64,000 bases of DNA from Fodinicurvata sp. EGI_FJ10296 (GTDB lineage Bacteria; Pseudomonadota; Alphaproteobacteria; DSM-16000; Inquilinaceae): NCBI RefSeq assembly GCF_040712075.1, contig NZ_JBFCVL010000005.1, positions 1 to 64,000 of the forward strand, given 5' to 3'. The notes under the pieces were generated by a model. It did not search any database. It worked only from the letters and a program-made list of their open reading frames with translations, and had not been told where the DNA came from. The position numbers were made by a program, and so were the translations under genes. This document shows positions 20,282 to 30,556 of the stretch, piece after piece; the first letter of the stretch is position 1, and every line of letters starts with the position of its first letter.

Positions 20282-21574
20282 TCAACCGAGGAATGCGAAT
20301 TTTGCGATGAAAAGTGCGGCGAGAACGATGACTGTCGGGCTTGCATCGGCAATTCGTCCGCTGAAAATCTTGATCGCCGCATAGGTGATGAACCCGAACG
20401 CAATGCCATCAGCAATCGAATAGGTAAAGGGCATGGCGATCGCTGTGATCAGCGCCGGGGCATACTCGGTGACATCATCCCAGGGAATTTCTGCGAGTCC
20501 CTTGGCCATCAAGGCGGCAACGAACACCAGAGCGGGCGCCGTGGCGAACGCCGGCACTGATCCCGCCAGCGGCGAGAAGAACAGGGCCAACAGGAAGAGT
20601 GCTGCTACGGTCACTGCAGTCAGTCCCGTTCGGCCGCCTTCGTTGATTCCCGACGCACTCTCGATGTAGCTGGTTGTTGTCGACGTACCAAGGAGGGAAC
20701 CGGCAACCGTGGCTGTGGAATCCGCCAGTAGCGCCTTTTTCAATCGGGGAAGCCGGCCATTGGCGTCCAGGAACCCGCCACGATGGGCGACGCCGACGAG
20801 CGTTCCCGCCGTGTCGAAGAGATCGACGAAAAGGAACGCAAAAACAACGGCGACCAAGCCGATATTAATCGCTCCTATGATGTCGAGCTGCAAGAAAGTC
20901 GGTGTCGGGTCCGGCGGCATGGAGGCGATGCCGCCAAACTCACTGAAGCCGAAGAGGATGCTGATGGCGGTTACACCGAGGATTGCAATGATCAGGGCCC
21001 CCGGAACTCTTAGCGCCGTCATTGCCGCTATCGCGATGAATCCGATGGCCGCCATGATCGGCCCCGGTTGCGAAAGATCGCCGATTGTTACGAGCGTTGC
21101 CTCGCTTCCGACGACGATTCCGGCATTCTGAAGTCCGATAATGCCCAGAAACAAACCGATGCCGGCCGAAATTGCCATTTTCAACGAACGGGGAATGGCA
21201 TTGATGATCTGTTCGCGGATGGGAAGAATGCTGAGAATCAGGAAAATGACGCCGGAGAGAAATACCGCGCCCAAAGCTACCTGCCAATCATATCCCATGC
21301 CGAAGACGACGCCATAGGTGAAGTAGGCATTCAACCCCATGCCGGGTGCCAGCGCGATTGGGTAATTGGCATAGAGCCCCATGATTGCCGTGCCGATCGC
21401 GGCAGCAAGGCAGGTCGCTACGAACACCGCACCGAAATCCATCCCGGTCTCGGAGAGGATGGTCGGGTTGACAAAAATGATGTACGCCATGGTCAGGAAT
21501 GTGGTCAAACCTGCCATGATTTCCGTTTGGACTGTCGTCCCGTTTTCTTTTAGTTTGAATAAGTTATCGAGCAT
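20282..21574 (-). CDS. NCS2 family purine permease (AzgA/PbuG type)
   Basis: A proton-coupled transporter for adenine, guanine and/or hypoxanthine in the inner membrane (430 residues, about 12-14 helices). The N-terminus FKLKENGTTVQTEIMAGLTTFLTMAYII is the hallmark of the AzgA-like branch, as are GMGLNAYFTY, LFVDLFDTAGTLVGVA and SIADGIAFGFI. The substrate cannot be fixed from sequence. It is the only leftward gene in this part of the window and appears monocistronic, with its own terminator downstream. Confidence 0.9.
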   Translation of the reverse strand: MLDNLFKLKENGTTVQTEIMAGLTTFLTMAYIIFVNPTILSETGMDFGAVFVATCLAAAIGTAIMGLYANYPIALAPGMGLNAYFTYGVVFGMGYDWQVALGAVFLSGVIFLILSILPIREQIINAIPRSLKMAISAGIGLFLGIIGLQNAGIVVGSEATLVTIGDLSQPGPIMAAIGFIAIAAMTALRVPGALIIAILGVTAISILFGFSEFGGIASMPPDPTPTFLQLDIIGAINIGLVAVVFAFLFVDLFDTAGTLVGVAHRGGFLDANGRLPRLKKALLADSTATVAGSLLGTSTTTSYIESASGINEGGRTGLTAVTVAALFLLALFFSPLAGSVPAFATAPALVFVAALMAKGLAEIPWDDVTEYAPALITAIAMPFTYSIADGIAFGFITYAAIKIFSGRIADASPTVIVLAALFIAKFAFLG

Positions 21575-21768
21575 TTTTTTGATCCTGCGCTAAGCAAGTG
21601 GCAGATTGTTTCATGGTTCCACGACCTTCCATTCATGTTCGATCCGAAGGCGCCCACGCCACGGGGTCGGATGCAGGTGCAATTTCAGGGCCGGGTCGGC
21701 GTCTGCTGGCAGCGGTGCCATTCGATGTCAGCGGACCGGCCCCGTACGGAACTGCGAAGGGATTCCGA

Positions 21769-22191
21769 TTGAGAACCGCCATGATCGTCGTTTTTGCCGC
21801 AGCGGGTGCCCTCATTTTCGGTACGGCGGACTCTGCTGAGACCAGCCGCATCGTCGTTGACGACAGCGTTTGCCGGTCGCTGGTTGTGCATGAGCCCGAT
21901 CCGGGAGTCGAGTACCAGCCGGGTGTCGATGTGTATGGCCGGTCGGTGGCGCCAGCTGATTTGCCCGGAGGGCAGCGGCTCGATCTCGGCGACGAGATAG
22001 CCATTCCGCTGATTGTCGATCTTGCTCAGCGATTTCCGGACAGGCTGGCCGAAGCCGGTCTGGATCTGAAGGCCTCGCTGGGAACGCTCACCATCGCCGG
22101 CGATGAGGTCAGGTTTGACGGTGCGCCACTCGATGATTCGCTTGTCGATGCGATTGCTGCCTTGTGCGCCGGGCAGCGAGACGATCGATGA
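21769..22191 (+). CDS. hypothetical small exported protein
   Basis: Encodes 140 residues. A hydrophobic N-terminal segment (about 4-20) ending near an Ala-rich GTADSAETS looks like a signal peptide. The mature part holds a lone Cys in DDSVCRSLVVHEPDPGVEY and the block YQPGVDVYGRSVAPADLPGG, then a mixed acidic stretch with a second Cys near the end. The start is probably TTG 21769, seven to eight bases after GAAGG; ATG 21781 is the alternative. It sits just before proS. I do not recognise a function. Confidence 0.65.
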   Translation: MRTAMIVVFAAAGALIFGTADSAETSRIVVDDSVCRSLVVHEPDPGVEYQPGVDVYGRSVAPADLPGGQRLDLGDEIAIPLIVDLAQRFPDRLAEAGLDLKASLGTLTIAGDEVRFDGAPLDDSLVDAIAALCAGQRDDR

Positions 22192-22290
22192 CGTCGTGGA
22201 CAATCACCGCGACCTTACAATATGGTTCGCGCCGCTGCCCCAGCCAATCGGGTGGCCTGACAGCCTCCAGCCGACCGGAATTGAATCGCT

Positions 22291-23637
22291 ATGCGCCTTA
22301 GTCGTTATCTTCTGCCGACGTTGAAGGAAATTCCCGCCGAAGCACAGATCGTCTCCCATCGGGCGATGCTCAGAGCCGGAATGATCAAACAGACCAGCGC
22401 CGGCATCTATGCCTGGCTGCCGCTCGGCTATCGGGTCCTTCGCAACATCGAGCGAATCGTCCGCGAGGAACAGGACAGGTTCGGCGCGCTGGAACTGCTG
22501 ATGCCGACAATCCAATCGGCCGATCTCTGGCGCGAAAGCGGTCGATACGAGGATTACGGAAAGGAGATGCTGCGGATTCGCGACCGGCACGATCGCGAAC
22601 TGTTGTACGGCCCGACCAACGAAGAGATGATCACAGACATTTTCCGCACTTCAATCCGCAGCTACAAAGACCTTCCGCAGCGCCTTTATCACATTCAGTG
22701 GAAGTTCCGAGACGAGATCCGGCCCCGGTTCGGCGTCATGCGTGGTCGAGAATTCCTGATGAAGGACGCATACAGTTTCGACCTGGATCTGGAATCGGCG
22801 CGCAATTCCTACAACGCGTTCATGGCGATGTATTTCAACGTATTCGCCCGAATGGGATTGCAGGCCGTGCCGGTAAGAGCGGACACAGGACCGATCGGCG
22901 GTGATCTCAGCCACGAGTTTCATATCCTGGCCGACACCGGCGAAAGCGAAATCTTTGTTGAGCGGGCGTTGCTCGACAAGGCGTCCGGCGGTGAGCGGAT
23001 CGAACCCGATTCGGATCTGGCGGCTTTCGCCGAAAGCGTAACCGGGCACTATGCCGCTGCTGATGAAATGCACGATCCGGCAACTTGTCCGGTGCCGGCG
23101 GACAGTCTCGTCACCCGCCGGGGGATCGAAATCGGCCATATATTCCTTTTTGGCACGAAGTACTCCAAGGCCATGAACGCCGTCGTCACCAACCGCGAGG
23201 GGGAGACGGTCCCGGTAGAGATGGGGTCGTACGGGGTCGGAGTATCGCGACTCGTCGGTGCCATCATTGAAGCATCGCACGATGATGCCGGCATAATCTG
23301 GCCTGACACAGTCGCGCCATTCGATGTCGGCCTTGTCAATCTGAAGCCCGGCGACGAAGCCTGCGAGACAGTATGCGATCAGTCCGAAGTCGCGCTGAAG
23401 GCCGCCGGCGTTTCAGTTCTCCACGACGACCGATCCGAAAGGCCGGGAGCGAAGTTCGCGAATATGGATCTGATCGGTCTGCCGTGGCAACTGGTCGTCG
23501 GACCGCGTGGATTGGCGGCCGGTACCGTCGAACTCAAGCGCCGAGCCACCGGAGAACGCCACGAAGTGTCCTTGGACAGCGCCCTTCAGATGCTGACCGC
23601 TCACTACGAAGATCTTCGGCGTCGGCATGCACTATAG
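22291..23637 (+). CDS. proS: prolyl-tRNA synthetase, short form
   Basis: Charges tRNA-Pro with proline (448 residues, class II). Class II motifs are visible around [19 protein letters not shown]-type sequence, the tRNA/ATP block [21 protein letters not shown]-type sequence, and [16 protein letters not shown] near residue 310, followed by the anticodon-binding domain. The roughly 180-residue editing insertion of the long bacterial enzyme is absent. This is normal for alphaproteobacteria, where misacylated tRNA is usually cleared by a separate YbaK/ProX-type protein. Confidence 0.96.
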   Translation: MRLSRYLLPTLKEIPAEAQIVSHRAMLRAGMIKQTSAGIYAWLPLGYRVLRNIERIVREEQDRFGALELLMPTIQSADLWRESGRYEDYGKEMLRIRDRHDRELLYGPTNEEMITDIFRTSIRSYKDLPQRLYHIQWKFRDEIRPRFGVMRGREFLMKDAYSFDLDLESARNSYNAFMAMYFNVFARMGLQAVPVRADTGPIGGDLSHEFHILADTGESEIFVERALLDKASGGERIEPDSDLAAFAESVTGHYAAADEMHDPATCPVPADSLVTRRGIEIGHIFLFGTKYSKAMNAVVTNREGETVPVEMGSYGVGVSRLVGAIIEASHDDAGIIWPDTVAPFDVGLVNLKPGDEACETVCDQSEVALKAAGVSVLHDDRSERPGAKFANMDLIGLPWQLVVGPRGLAAGTVELKRRATGERHEVSLDSALQMLTAHYEDLRRRHAL

Positions 23638-23776
23638 CGCCGACCTGCATTCTCGCTGGAAAACGGCCACATTCCGTCGTCATCCCCATGCTCGCAAAAA
23701 TGTAAACCCGGAGCGTGTCATACCGAGAGGCGTCAACGGGCGCCTTTACGGCCGGTACCAATGAGGCGGTAAAAGC

Positions 23777-25024
23777 TTGATATTCAATCCATTCGAACGC
23801 CTGGTCGCGTTCCGCTACCTCAGAGCCCGCCGCAAGGAAGGGTTCATTTCGATCATCGCCGGCTTCTCGTTCCTCGGGATTGCCCTTGGCGTCGCAACGC
23901 TGATCATCGTCATGTCGGTTATGAATGGCTTCCGGGCCGAGCTGGTTTCGCGGGTTCTCGGAATGAATGGCCATCTTAGTGTCTATTCGACCAGTGGCGA
24001 CATGAACGGTTATGAAGCGGTCCGCGAAGAGTTGCTGACCCTGGATCCCATCGTGAACGTGACGCCGGCAATCGAGGGGCAGGGGCTTGTCAGCGCCAAC
24101 GAACAGGCGGCCGGCGCGGCGATCCGTGGCGTACTGCCCGAGGACTTCCTCAGCAGGCCGGCAATTGCCGACAGTATCGTTACCGCCGACGGACTGGCAT
24201 TCGAGGGCGAGGACGTCATTGCAATCGGCTCACGAATGGCCAACCGGTTTGCCATTCGTCTGGGCGACGATCTGACGGTCACGACGCCGCAGGGCAGGGC
24301 GACGGCCATGGGGACGATGCCACGAAGCCGCGCCTATACCGTCGGCGCCATCTACGATACTGGTATGTACGAGTATGACAGCAGCTTCGTGTTCATGCCG
24401 CTGACTGCCGCACAGATATTGTTTCAGAAGCGCGACCAGGTCACCCACCTGGAAGTGTTCACGCAGGATCCCGAAAATCTGATACCGGCCCGGCAGGCGA
24501 TTCAGGAAGTGTTCGACGGCCGAGTGCGCGTCTTTGACTGGCAGCAGGCAAATTCCAGCTTCTTTTCGGCGCTTGAGGTGGAGCGCAACGTGATGTTCCT
24601 GATTCTGACGTTGATCATCATTGTTGCCGCGTTCAACGTCATCTCCGGTCTCGTCATGCTGGTCAAGGACAAGGGCAGGGATATCGCTATCTTGCGGACG
24701 ATGGGCGCGACACAGGGCATGGTCATGCGGATATTCCTGCTGACAGGAGCGTCGATCGGCGTGTTCGGAACGCTTGCCGGCGCGGTGCTCGGCATTGCAT
24801 TTGCGGAGAATATCGAGCCGATCAGGCAGGGGCTGCAGACGGTACTGGGCCGCGAGCTCTTTCAGGCCGAAATCTACTTCCTGAGCCAGTTGCCGTCGCG
24901 GACGGACTGGATGCAGGTCGGAAGCGTGGTCGGTATGGCGATCGGCCTCTCGTTCCTGGCGACACTATATCCATCCTGGCGGGCCGCCCGTCTCGATCCT
25001 GTGGAGGCGCTTCGCTATGAATGA
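23777..25024 (+). CDS. lolC: lipoprotein-releasing ABC transporter, transmembrane subunit
   Basis: The inner-membrane component that lifts outer-membrane lipoproteins from the inner membrane onto LolA (415 residues). One N-terminal helix (about 22-46, after FRYLRARRKEGFISII) is followed by a large periplasmic domain and three C-terminal helices, the LolC/E layout. Only one such gene is beside lolD, so this is likely a LolF-like subunit combining the LolC and LolE roles. The start is TTG 23777, seven bases after GAGGCGG. It overlaps lolD by eight bases. Confidence 0.93.
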   Translation: MIFNPFERLVAFRYLRARRKEGFISIIAGFSFLGIALGVATLIIVMSVMNGFRAELVSRVLGMNGHLSVYSTSGDMNGYEAVREELLTLDPIVNVTPAIEGQGLVSANEQAAGAAIRGVLPEDFLSRPAIADSIVTADGLAFEGEDVIAIGSRMANRFAIRLGDDLTVTTPQGRATAMGTMPRSRAYTVGAIYDTGMYEYDSSFVFMPLTAAQILFQKRDQVTHLEVFTQDPENLIPARQAIQEVFDGRVRVFDWQQANSSFFSALEVERNVMFLILTLIIIVAAFNVISGLVMLVKDKGRDIAILRTMGATQGMVMRIFLLTGASIGVFGTLAGAVLGIAFAENIEPIRQGLQTVLGRELFQAEIYFLSQLPSRTDWMQVGSVVGMAIGLSFLATLYPSWRAARLDPVEALRYE

Positions 25025-25754
25025 CAGCCTCAATGACCTTGCGTCGGAAAGCGGCGGGAGTATACGGCTGCGGCTGAAAGGCATCACGCGGTCATTCCGC
25101 GAAGGTGGCAACACGCTGGACATCCTCAAGGGGATCGATCTCAGCATTCGTGCCGGAGAAATGGTGGCTCTCGTGGGCCCGAGCGGGGCCGGCAAGTCGA
25201 CCTTGCTTCAGATTGCCGGGCTGCTGGAGCGGCCAACCACCGGAACCGTCGACATCGATGGCCAGCCCTGCAACGATCTGTCCGACAAGAAACGTACGAC
25301 GTTGCGCCGTCGCTTCGTCGGTTTTGTCTACCAGTTCCACCACCTGTTGCCCGAGTTCACTGCGGCAGAGAACATCGTTCTGCCGCAGATGATTGCTGGT
25401 GTCCGCCGCCCGGCAGCGAAGAAAAAGGCGCTGGAACTGCTGGACTCCGTTGGTCTTCGCGACCGTAGCGATCATCGGCCCGGGCAGCTTTCCGGCGGCG
25501 AACAGCAACGTGTGGCGATCGCGCGGGCATTGGCCAATGATCCGGGTGTGGTGCTGGCCGACGAGCCGACCGGCAACCTGGATGAAGGCACCGGCGACAG
25601 GGTATTCGACATGCTGGCCCAATTGGTGCACGAAACAGGTGTCGCTGCCATCGTAGCGACCCACAATATGGCTTTGGCCGACCGAATGGACCGCGTGGTC
25701 GAGATCCGGTCCGGACATCTGAGCGAGCGCGGGAAGCACGATATCCCGGCTTGA
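25017..25754 (+). CDS. lolD: lipoprotein-releasing ABC transporter, ATPase subunit
   Basis: The ATPase that powers lipoprotein release (245 residues). Walker A GPSGAGKST lies near residues 55-63. The family pattern FVYQFHHLLPEFTAAENI, the signature LSGGEQQRVAIARAL and Walker B VVLADEPTGNLD follow, all typical of the LolD/MacB branch. It starts inside the end of the transmembrane gene, so the two are translationally coupled. dnaE follows after 49 bases. Confidence 0.96.
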   Translation: MNDSLNDLASESGGSIRLRLKGITRSFREGGNTLDILKGIDLSIRAGEMVALVGPSGAGKSTLLQIAGLLERPTTGTVDIDGQPCNDLSDKKRTTLRRRFVGFVYQFHHLLPEFTAAENIVLPQMIAGVRRPAAKKKALELLDSVGLRDRSDHRPGQLSGGEQQRVAIARALANDPGVVLADEPTGNLDEGTGDRVFDMLAQLVHETGVAAIVATHNMALADRMDRVVEIRSGHLSERGKHDIPA

Positions 25755-25803
25755 ACGGGCAGGAGTGCCGCGGCACGATCCGGGCGGATGGGGAGACAAT
25801 ACG

Positions 25804-28800
25804 ATGGCCGATTCGCCTTTCATTCATCTGCGCGTCCATTCAGCCTACTCGCTTGCCGAGGGTGCGATCCACGTCAAGGAAGTGATCGAGCTCTGCCGAC
25901 GTAACAAGATGCCCGCAGTGGCCGTTACCGACACCGGAAATCTTTTCGGCGCCCTGGAGTTCGCGCTTGCCGCCCGTGACGCCGGCATCCAGCCGATAAT
26001 CGGGTCCATACTGCACGTCGCTCCTGATGTCGACCAGAACGACATAGGGGCGCGGATGTCTCAGAAGGCAGCCGGGCCGATCACGGATCAGATCGTGTTG
26101 CTGTGTCAGACGCGTCAGGGCTACGAGAACCTGATGGCCCTGCTGTCAAAAGCCTTCATGGAAACGCCGGCCGGTGAAACGCCGCATATCGCCTGGGATG
26201 ACCTCAGGGGTCGAACCGATGGATTGATTGCCCTGACCGGCGGTCCGGACGGCCCGATCGCCCGGCTCCTGGCAGCGAATGATCCCGACGGTGCGACGGC
26301 GATCGGCCGCCGAATGGCCGAATTCTTTCCCGGGCGAACCTACGTCGAACTCCAGCGCCACGAAACCGAGCGGGAAGCGACGACGGAAGCCGGCCTGGTC
26401 GACCTGGCTTATGACCTCGACCTGCCGCTGGTCGCCACCAACGATTGCCTGTTCGCGACAGAAGACATGCACGAAGCCCATGACGCGCTGCTCTGCATCG
26501 CCGAGGGTACATATGTGAACGTCGACGATCGCCGTCGCGTGACAGCGCATCATCGCTTCAAGTCATCGGCGGAAATGGCCGAGACCTTCAGCGATCTGCC
26601 CGAAGCGATCCAGAACACAACCGTGATCGCCCGGCGCTGTGCCTATATGCCGGATCGACACGATCCGATCCTGCCTGCATTTCCCACCGACGAGGGTCGG
26701 ACGGAGGTCGAGGAACTCTGTGCCCAGGCGCGCCTCGGACTCGAGCACCGCCTCGGTGTTCATGTTTTCGCCGACTCGATGGACGACGCGGCGCGCGACG
26801 ACGCGGCCAAACCCTATCGCGAGCGTCTCGAATACGAGCTGGGTGTCATCGAGAATATGGGCTTTCCCGGCTATTTTCTCATCGTGTCCGATTTCATCAA
26901 ATGGGCCAAGAATCAGGATATTCCCGTCGGACCGGGCCGTGGGTCGGGCGCTGGTTCGGTGGTCGCGTGGGCGTTGACCATCACCGACCTCGACCCGCTG
27001 CGGTTCGGACTGCTGTTCGAGCGGTTCCTCAACCCCGAACGTGTGTCCATGCCCGACTTCGATATCGATTTCTGTCAGGATCGGCGGGACGAGGTCATCG
27101 GCTACGTTCAGGACAAATACGGCACGGACAAGGTCGCGCAGATCATTACGTTCGGGAAACTGCAGGCGAGAGCCGTGCTGCGGGATGTCGGGCGGGTTCT
27201 TCAGATGCCGTACGGCAAGGTCGACCGTATCTGCAAAATGGTACCCAACAACCCTGCCAAACCGGTAACGCTGGCGCAGGCCATCGAGATGGAGCCGGAA
27301 CTGCGGGAGGTGCGCCGGGAACCGGACGTTTCCCGGATGGTCGATATGGCCCTGAAACTTGAGGGGCTGTACCGCCACGCCTCGACACATGCGGCCGGCG
27401 TCGTTATCGGAGACAGACCGCTGGATCAATGGGTCGCGCTTTATCGCGATCCCCGGTCGCCGATGCCGGTGACGCAGTTCAACATGAAATATGTCGAACA
27501 GGCCGGACTGGTCAAATTCGACTTTCTTGGCCTGAAAACCCTGACGGTTCTCAAGCGGGCCGTGGAGCTGGTCGAGCAGACCGAGGGCGTACCGGTCGAC
27601 CTGACCACAATACCTTTGGACGACGCCGAGACCTACGAGATGCTTGCCCGTGGCGAGACAGTCGGCGTCTTCCAGCTTGAAAGTTCCGGTATGCGGGACG
27701 TACTCAAGCAACTGAAGCCAAACCGGTTCGAAGACATCATCGCCCTGGTCGCGCTGTACCGGCCGGGACCAATGGACAACATCCCCACTTATATCGAAGT
27801 CAAGAACGGCACCAAGCAGGCGGACTATCTGCATCCCAGCCTGGAGCCAATCCTGAAAGAGACCTTCGGGATCATGATCTATCAGGAACAGGTCATGCAG
27901 GTCGCGCAGGTGCTCGCCGGATATTCGCTTGGCGCGGCCGACCTGTTGAGACGCGCCATGGGCAAGAAGGTCCAGGCCGAAATGGACGCGCAGAAAAAGG
28001 TGTTTACCGAAGGGGCCGTCGCGCGCGGCGTGCCCAAGGCGCAGGCGGTCGGCATTTTCGATCAGGTCAACAAGTTCGCCGGCTATGGCTTCAATAAATC
28101 TCACGCAGCGGCGTACGCGCTCGTCGCCTATCAGACGGCGTATCTGAAGGCCAACTATCCTGTCGAGTTTCTGGCCGCCTCGATGACACTGGATCTGGGG
28201 AACACCGACAAGCTGAATACCTTCCGGCAAGAGCTCGATCGTATTGGCATTGCGCTACTGACGCCGGACGTGAATCGTTCAGACAGCATATTCGGTGTCG
28301 AACGCAACACCTCGGGCACCGGTGACAAGAAAAAGAAGCAGCGGGCGCCCGAGACGCCGATTGCCGCAAAAGCGGCCGGCAAAGCCATCCGATATGCGCT
28401 CGGCGCGATCAAGGGGGTCGGGCTCGATGCCATGGCCGCCGTGATCGATGAACGCGGGCGCGAAGGGGGGTTCCAGGATATCTTCGATTTTGCCCGGCGA
28501 CAGGACAGCCGCGTTCTGAATCGGCGGCAAATGGAAAATCTGATCCGGGCCGGCGCCTTCGACGGGTTGGACGGCAATCGCCGACGTTTGCTGGAAGGCC
28601 TGGATGTCGTGCTGAAATATGCGTCAACGACGGCGGCCGAACGGGCCTCCGGCCAGACCAGCCTGTTCGGCGGCGATCCGATAATGGACAGACCGCCGCT
28701 GCCGGATCTGTCCGACTGGGATGATATCGATCGATTGAACGCCGAGTTCTCGGCGATCGGGTTCTATCTTTCTGCCCATCCTCTCGACAGCTTCAATACC

Positions 28801-29343
28801 GCGCGGATCGGTGTGATCGGGTCAGCCGATGCTCGGCGCTATCTCAGTGGAGGCGGATCGACGACCTTCAACATGGCGGGCATCGTCGTCGCCAAACGCG
28901 AGATGACCACCAAGACGAAGGCGCGCATGGCGTTTGTTACCTTGTCGGACAATCAGGGTGTATTCGAGGTGACGTTTTTCTCGGAAACGCTCGGGCGCCT
29001 CCGTGAGCTGATGGAAGACAACACGCCGCTGTTGTTGGCGGTGGAAGCGCAGCGTCACAACGACGATTTCCGATTCACCGCCCTGAAGATCGATCCGCTC
29101 GACCAGGCAGTCGCTCAAGCGCGGGCACGCATCAACATCCATGTGGCGGATGACCGAACCGTGGCACCCCTGTCGGAGATTCTCCAAAGAGAGGGCCGCG
29201 GTGGCAGCGAGATCCATGTGTTTGTTCCGGTCGACGAGATTCATGACCTCGAAATGAAACTCCCCGGCGGTTATGCGCTGTCGGCACGGGGGCGTTCTGC
29301 GATCAAGGGACTTCCAGGTGTTACCGATATCCGGGAAGTCTGA
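25804..29343 (+). CDS. dnaE: DNA polymerase III alpha subunit
   Basis: Replicative polymerase (1179 residues). The N-terminal PHP domain begins FIHLRVHSAYSLAEGAI. The catalytic region carries GPGRGSGAGSVVAWAL and the Asp pair in PDFDIDF near residue 417. A helix-hairpin-helix region and a C-terminal OB fold (from about 1000) follow. ATG 25804 is preceded by GGGGAGA; an earlier in-frame start would add 13 non-family residues. The polypeptide is unbroken and full length. Confidence 0.98.
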   Translation: MADSPFIHLRVHSAYSLAEGAIHVKEVIELCRRNKMPAVAVTDTGNLFGALEFALAARDAGIQPIIGSILHVAPDVDQNDIGARMSQKAAGPITDQIVLLCQTRQGYENLMALLSKAFMETPAGETPHIAWDDLRGRTDGLIALTGGPDGPIARLLAANDPDGATAIGRRMAEFFPGRTYVELQRHETEREATTEAGLVDLAYDLDLPLVATNDCLFATEDMHEAHDALLCIAEGTYVNVDDRRRVTAHHRFKSSAEMAETFSDLPEAIQNTTVIARRCAYMPDRHDPILPAFPTDEGRTEVEELCAQARLGLEHRLGVHVFADSMDDAARDDAAKPYRERLEYELGVIENMGFPGYFLIVSDFIKWAKNQDIPVGPGRGSGAGSVVAWALTITDLDPLRFGLLFERFLNPERVSMPDFDIDFCQDRRDEVIGYVQDKYGTDKVAQIITFGKLQARAVLRDVGRVLQMPYGKVDRICKMVPNNPAKPVTLAQAIEMEPELREVRREPDVSRMVDMALKLEGLYRHASTHAAGVVIGDRPLDQWVALYRDPRSPMPVTQFNMKYVEQAGLVKFDFLGLKTLTVLKRAVELVEQTEGVPVDLTTIPLDDAETYEMLARGETVGVFQLESSGMRDVLKQLKPNRFEDIIALVALYRPGPMDNIPTYIEVKNGTKQADYLHPSLEPILKETFGIMIYQEQVMQVAQVLAGYSLGAADLLRRAMGKKVQAEMDAQKKVFTEGAVARGVPKAQAVGIFDQVNKFAGYGFNKSHAAAYALVAYQTAYLKANYPVEFLAASMTLDLGNTDKLNTFRQELDRIGIALLTPDVNRSDSIFGVERNTSGTGDKKKKQRAPETPIAAKAAGKAIRYALGAIKGVGLDAMAAVIDERGREGGFQDIFDFARRQDSRVLNRRQMENLIRAGAFDGLDGNRRRLLEGLDVVLKYASTTAAERASGQTSLFGGDPIMDRPPLPDLSDWDDIDRLNAEFSAIGFYLSAHPLDSFNTARIGVIGSADARRYLSGGGSTTFNMAGIVVAKREMTTKTKARMAFVTLSDNQGVFEVTFFSETLGRLRELMEDNTPLLLAVEAQRHNDDFRFTALKIDPLDQAVAQARARINIHVADDRTVAPLSEILQREGRGGSEIHVFVPVDEIHDLEMKLPGGYALSARGRSAIKGLPGVTDIREV

Positions 29344-29577
29344 GGGACGGCCGAACGTCCGGAAGTGGTTTCATCCCCTCTTGCAAAAGCGGGCGCGTCA
29401 GGGCATAACGCCCGCGTTGAAACGACTTCACACGTAAGCATTGCGGGAAGTTCGGTTGGCGTTCCATCGCCATCCAGACCCCGCTCCGGTGCCAGGTTCG
29501 GACGGTTGCGATCGAAAGCCGTTCAGTATGGCCGCGCTTGCGGAGGGACAACCGGAAAACTCAGGACACACATCAAT
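29344..29577 (+). other. dnaE-rpsB intergenic region and rpsB leader
   Basis: These 234 bases between dnaE and rpsB probably hold the promoter and leader for the ribosomal genes. A seven-bp GC inverted repeat (GCGGGCG at 29389-29395 with CGCCCGC at 29409-29415) lies 46 bases after the dnaE stop but lacks a U-tract. I see no convincing promoter boxes. Confidence 0.4.
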
Positions 29578-30414
29578 ATGGCAACCCCAACTTTCTCGAT
29601 GCGCCAGCTTCTTGAAGCCGGCGTCCATTTCGGACACCATACCCGCCGTTGGAATCCGAAGATGGGACAATACATCTTCGGCACGCGCAATGGTGTGCAC
29701 ATCATCGATCTGGAACAGACGGTTCCGATGTTCCACCGCGCGTTGGAGGCGATCCGCGACGTCGTGACCAACAACGGGCGTGTGTTGTTCGTCGGCACCA
29801 AGCGTCAGGCTCAGGATCACGTTGCCGACTGCGCGAACCGGTGTGGCCAGTATTTCGTCAACCACCGCTGGCTTGGCGGCATGCTGACGAACTGGAAGAC
29901 GATCTCGCATTCGATACGGCGGCTCAAGGAACTCGACGAACTCCTTTCGAACACAGACACCGGCCTCACCAAGAAGGAACGGCTTCAGCGCACGCGCGAG
30001 CGCGACAAGCTGGAGCGGGCGCTGGGTGGTATCCGCAATCTGGGCGGGTTGCCGGATTTGCTGGTGATCATCGACACCAACAAGGAAAGCCTCGCCGTTC
30101 AGGAAGCCAACAAGCTCGGCATCCCCGTCGTGGCAGTGATCGACAGCAATAGCGACCCCGACGGCATCGCCTATCCGATCCCGGGCAATGATGACGCACT
30201 GCGCGCCGTGGAGCTGTATTGCACGCTGTTCGGACAAGCCGTTCTCTCCGGCATCGAGGCTGAGATGGAGGCTTCGGGTGCAGACATCGGCGAGACCGAT
30301 GCGCCAGTTGAAGCCGCGTTGCAGACGCCAGAGGGGGCGGAGGCTGGCACTTCCGAGGCCGGCGGAGAACAGGCCGATACAGCGAAGACGGATCCGACGG
30401 CCGCATCGGCATAA
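29578..30414 (+). CDS. rpsB: 30S ribosomal protein S2
   Basis: Small-subunit ribosomal protein (278 residues). The opening [22 protein letters not shown], the middle [14 protein letters not shown] and the block [15 protein letters not shown] are diagnostic. From about residue 240 there is an Ala/Glu/Gly/Thr-rich tail not found in the roughly 240-residue E. coli protein; such tails are frequent in alphaproteobacteria. ATG 29578 lies after AGGA with about 11 bases spacing. It is followed by tsf, the usual partner. Confidence 0.97.
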   Translation: MATPTFSMRQLLEAGVHFGHHTRRWNPKMGQYIFGTRNGVHIIDLEQTVPMFHRALEAIRDVVTNNGRVLFVGTKRQAQDHVADCANRCGQYFVNHRWLGGMLTNWKTISHSIRRLKELDELLSNTDTGLTKKERLQRTRERDKLERALGGIRNLGGLPDLLVIIDTNKESLAVQEANKLGIPVVAVIDSNSDPDGIAYPIPGNDDALRAVELYCTLFGQAVLSGIEAEMEASGADIGETDAPVEAALQTPEGAEAGTSEAGGEQADTAKTDPTAASA

Positions 30415-30506
30415 TAACTTCGGAAGCATAGGGTAGGGGCGGAACGTTGTTCGATTCGTCCCGGCCCAACGGCACCGGAGACGCGTTGATCAATCGATTT
30501 GGTTTG

Positions 30507-30533
30507 CCGGCCGAACATTCGTGGTTCGGCCGG
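30507..30533 (+). promoter_or_regulatory. perfect 10-bp hairpin between rpsB and tsf
   Basis: CCGGCCGAAC (30507-30516) and GTTCGGCCGG (30524-30533) form a perfect ten-bp stem with a seven-base loop, ending 23 bases before the tsf start. There is no U-tract, so it may be an attenuating or processing hairpin that lowers tsf relative to rpsB, as is known for rpsB-tsf junctions in other bacteria. Confidence 0.5.
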
Positions 30534-30556
30534 TCGCATTAGCAGGGAACGGAACC

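Noticed and set aside
23728-23745. Small AGGCG/CGCCT hairpin after proS as a terminator
   Set aside because: Only five bp with three T after it; too weak to support.
26563-28230. A 555-residue open frame on the minus strand inside dnaE
   Set aside because: It is the reverse shadow of the GC-rich dnaE codons; dnaE on the plus strand carries all polymerase motifs.
29389-29415. GC hairpin after dnaE as a terminator
   Set aside because: The seven-bp stem is followed by GTTGAAACG rather than a U-tract.
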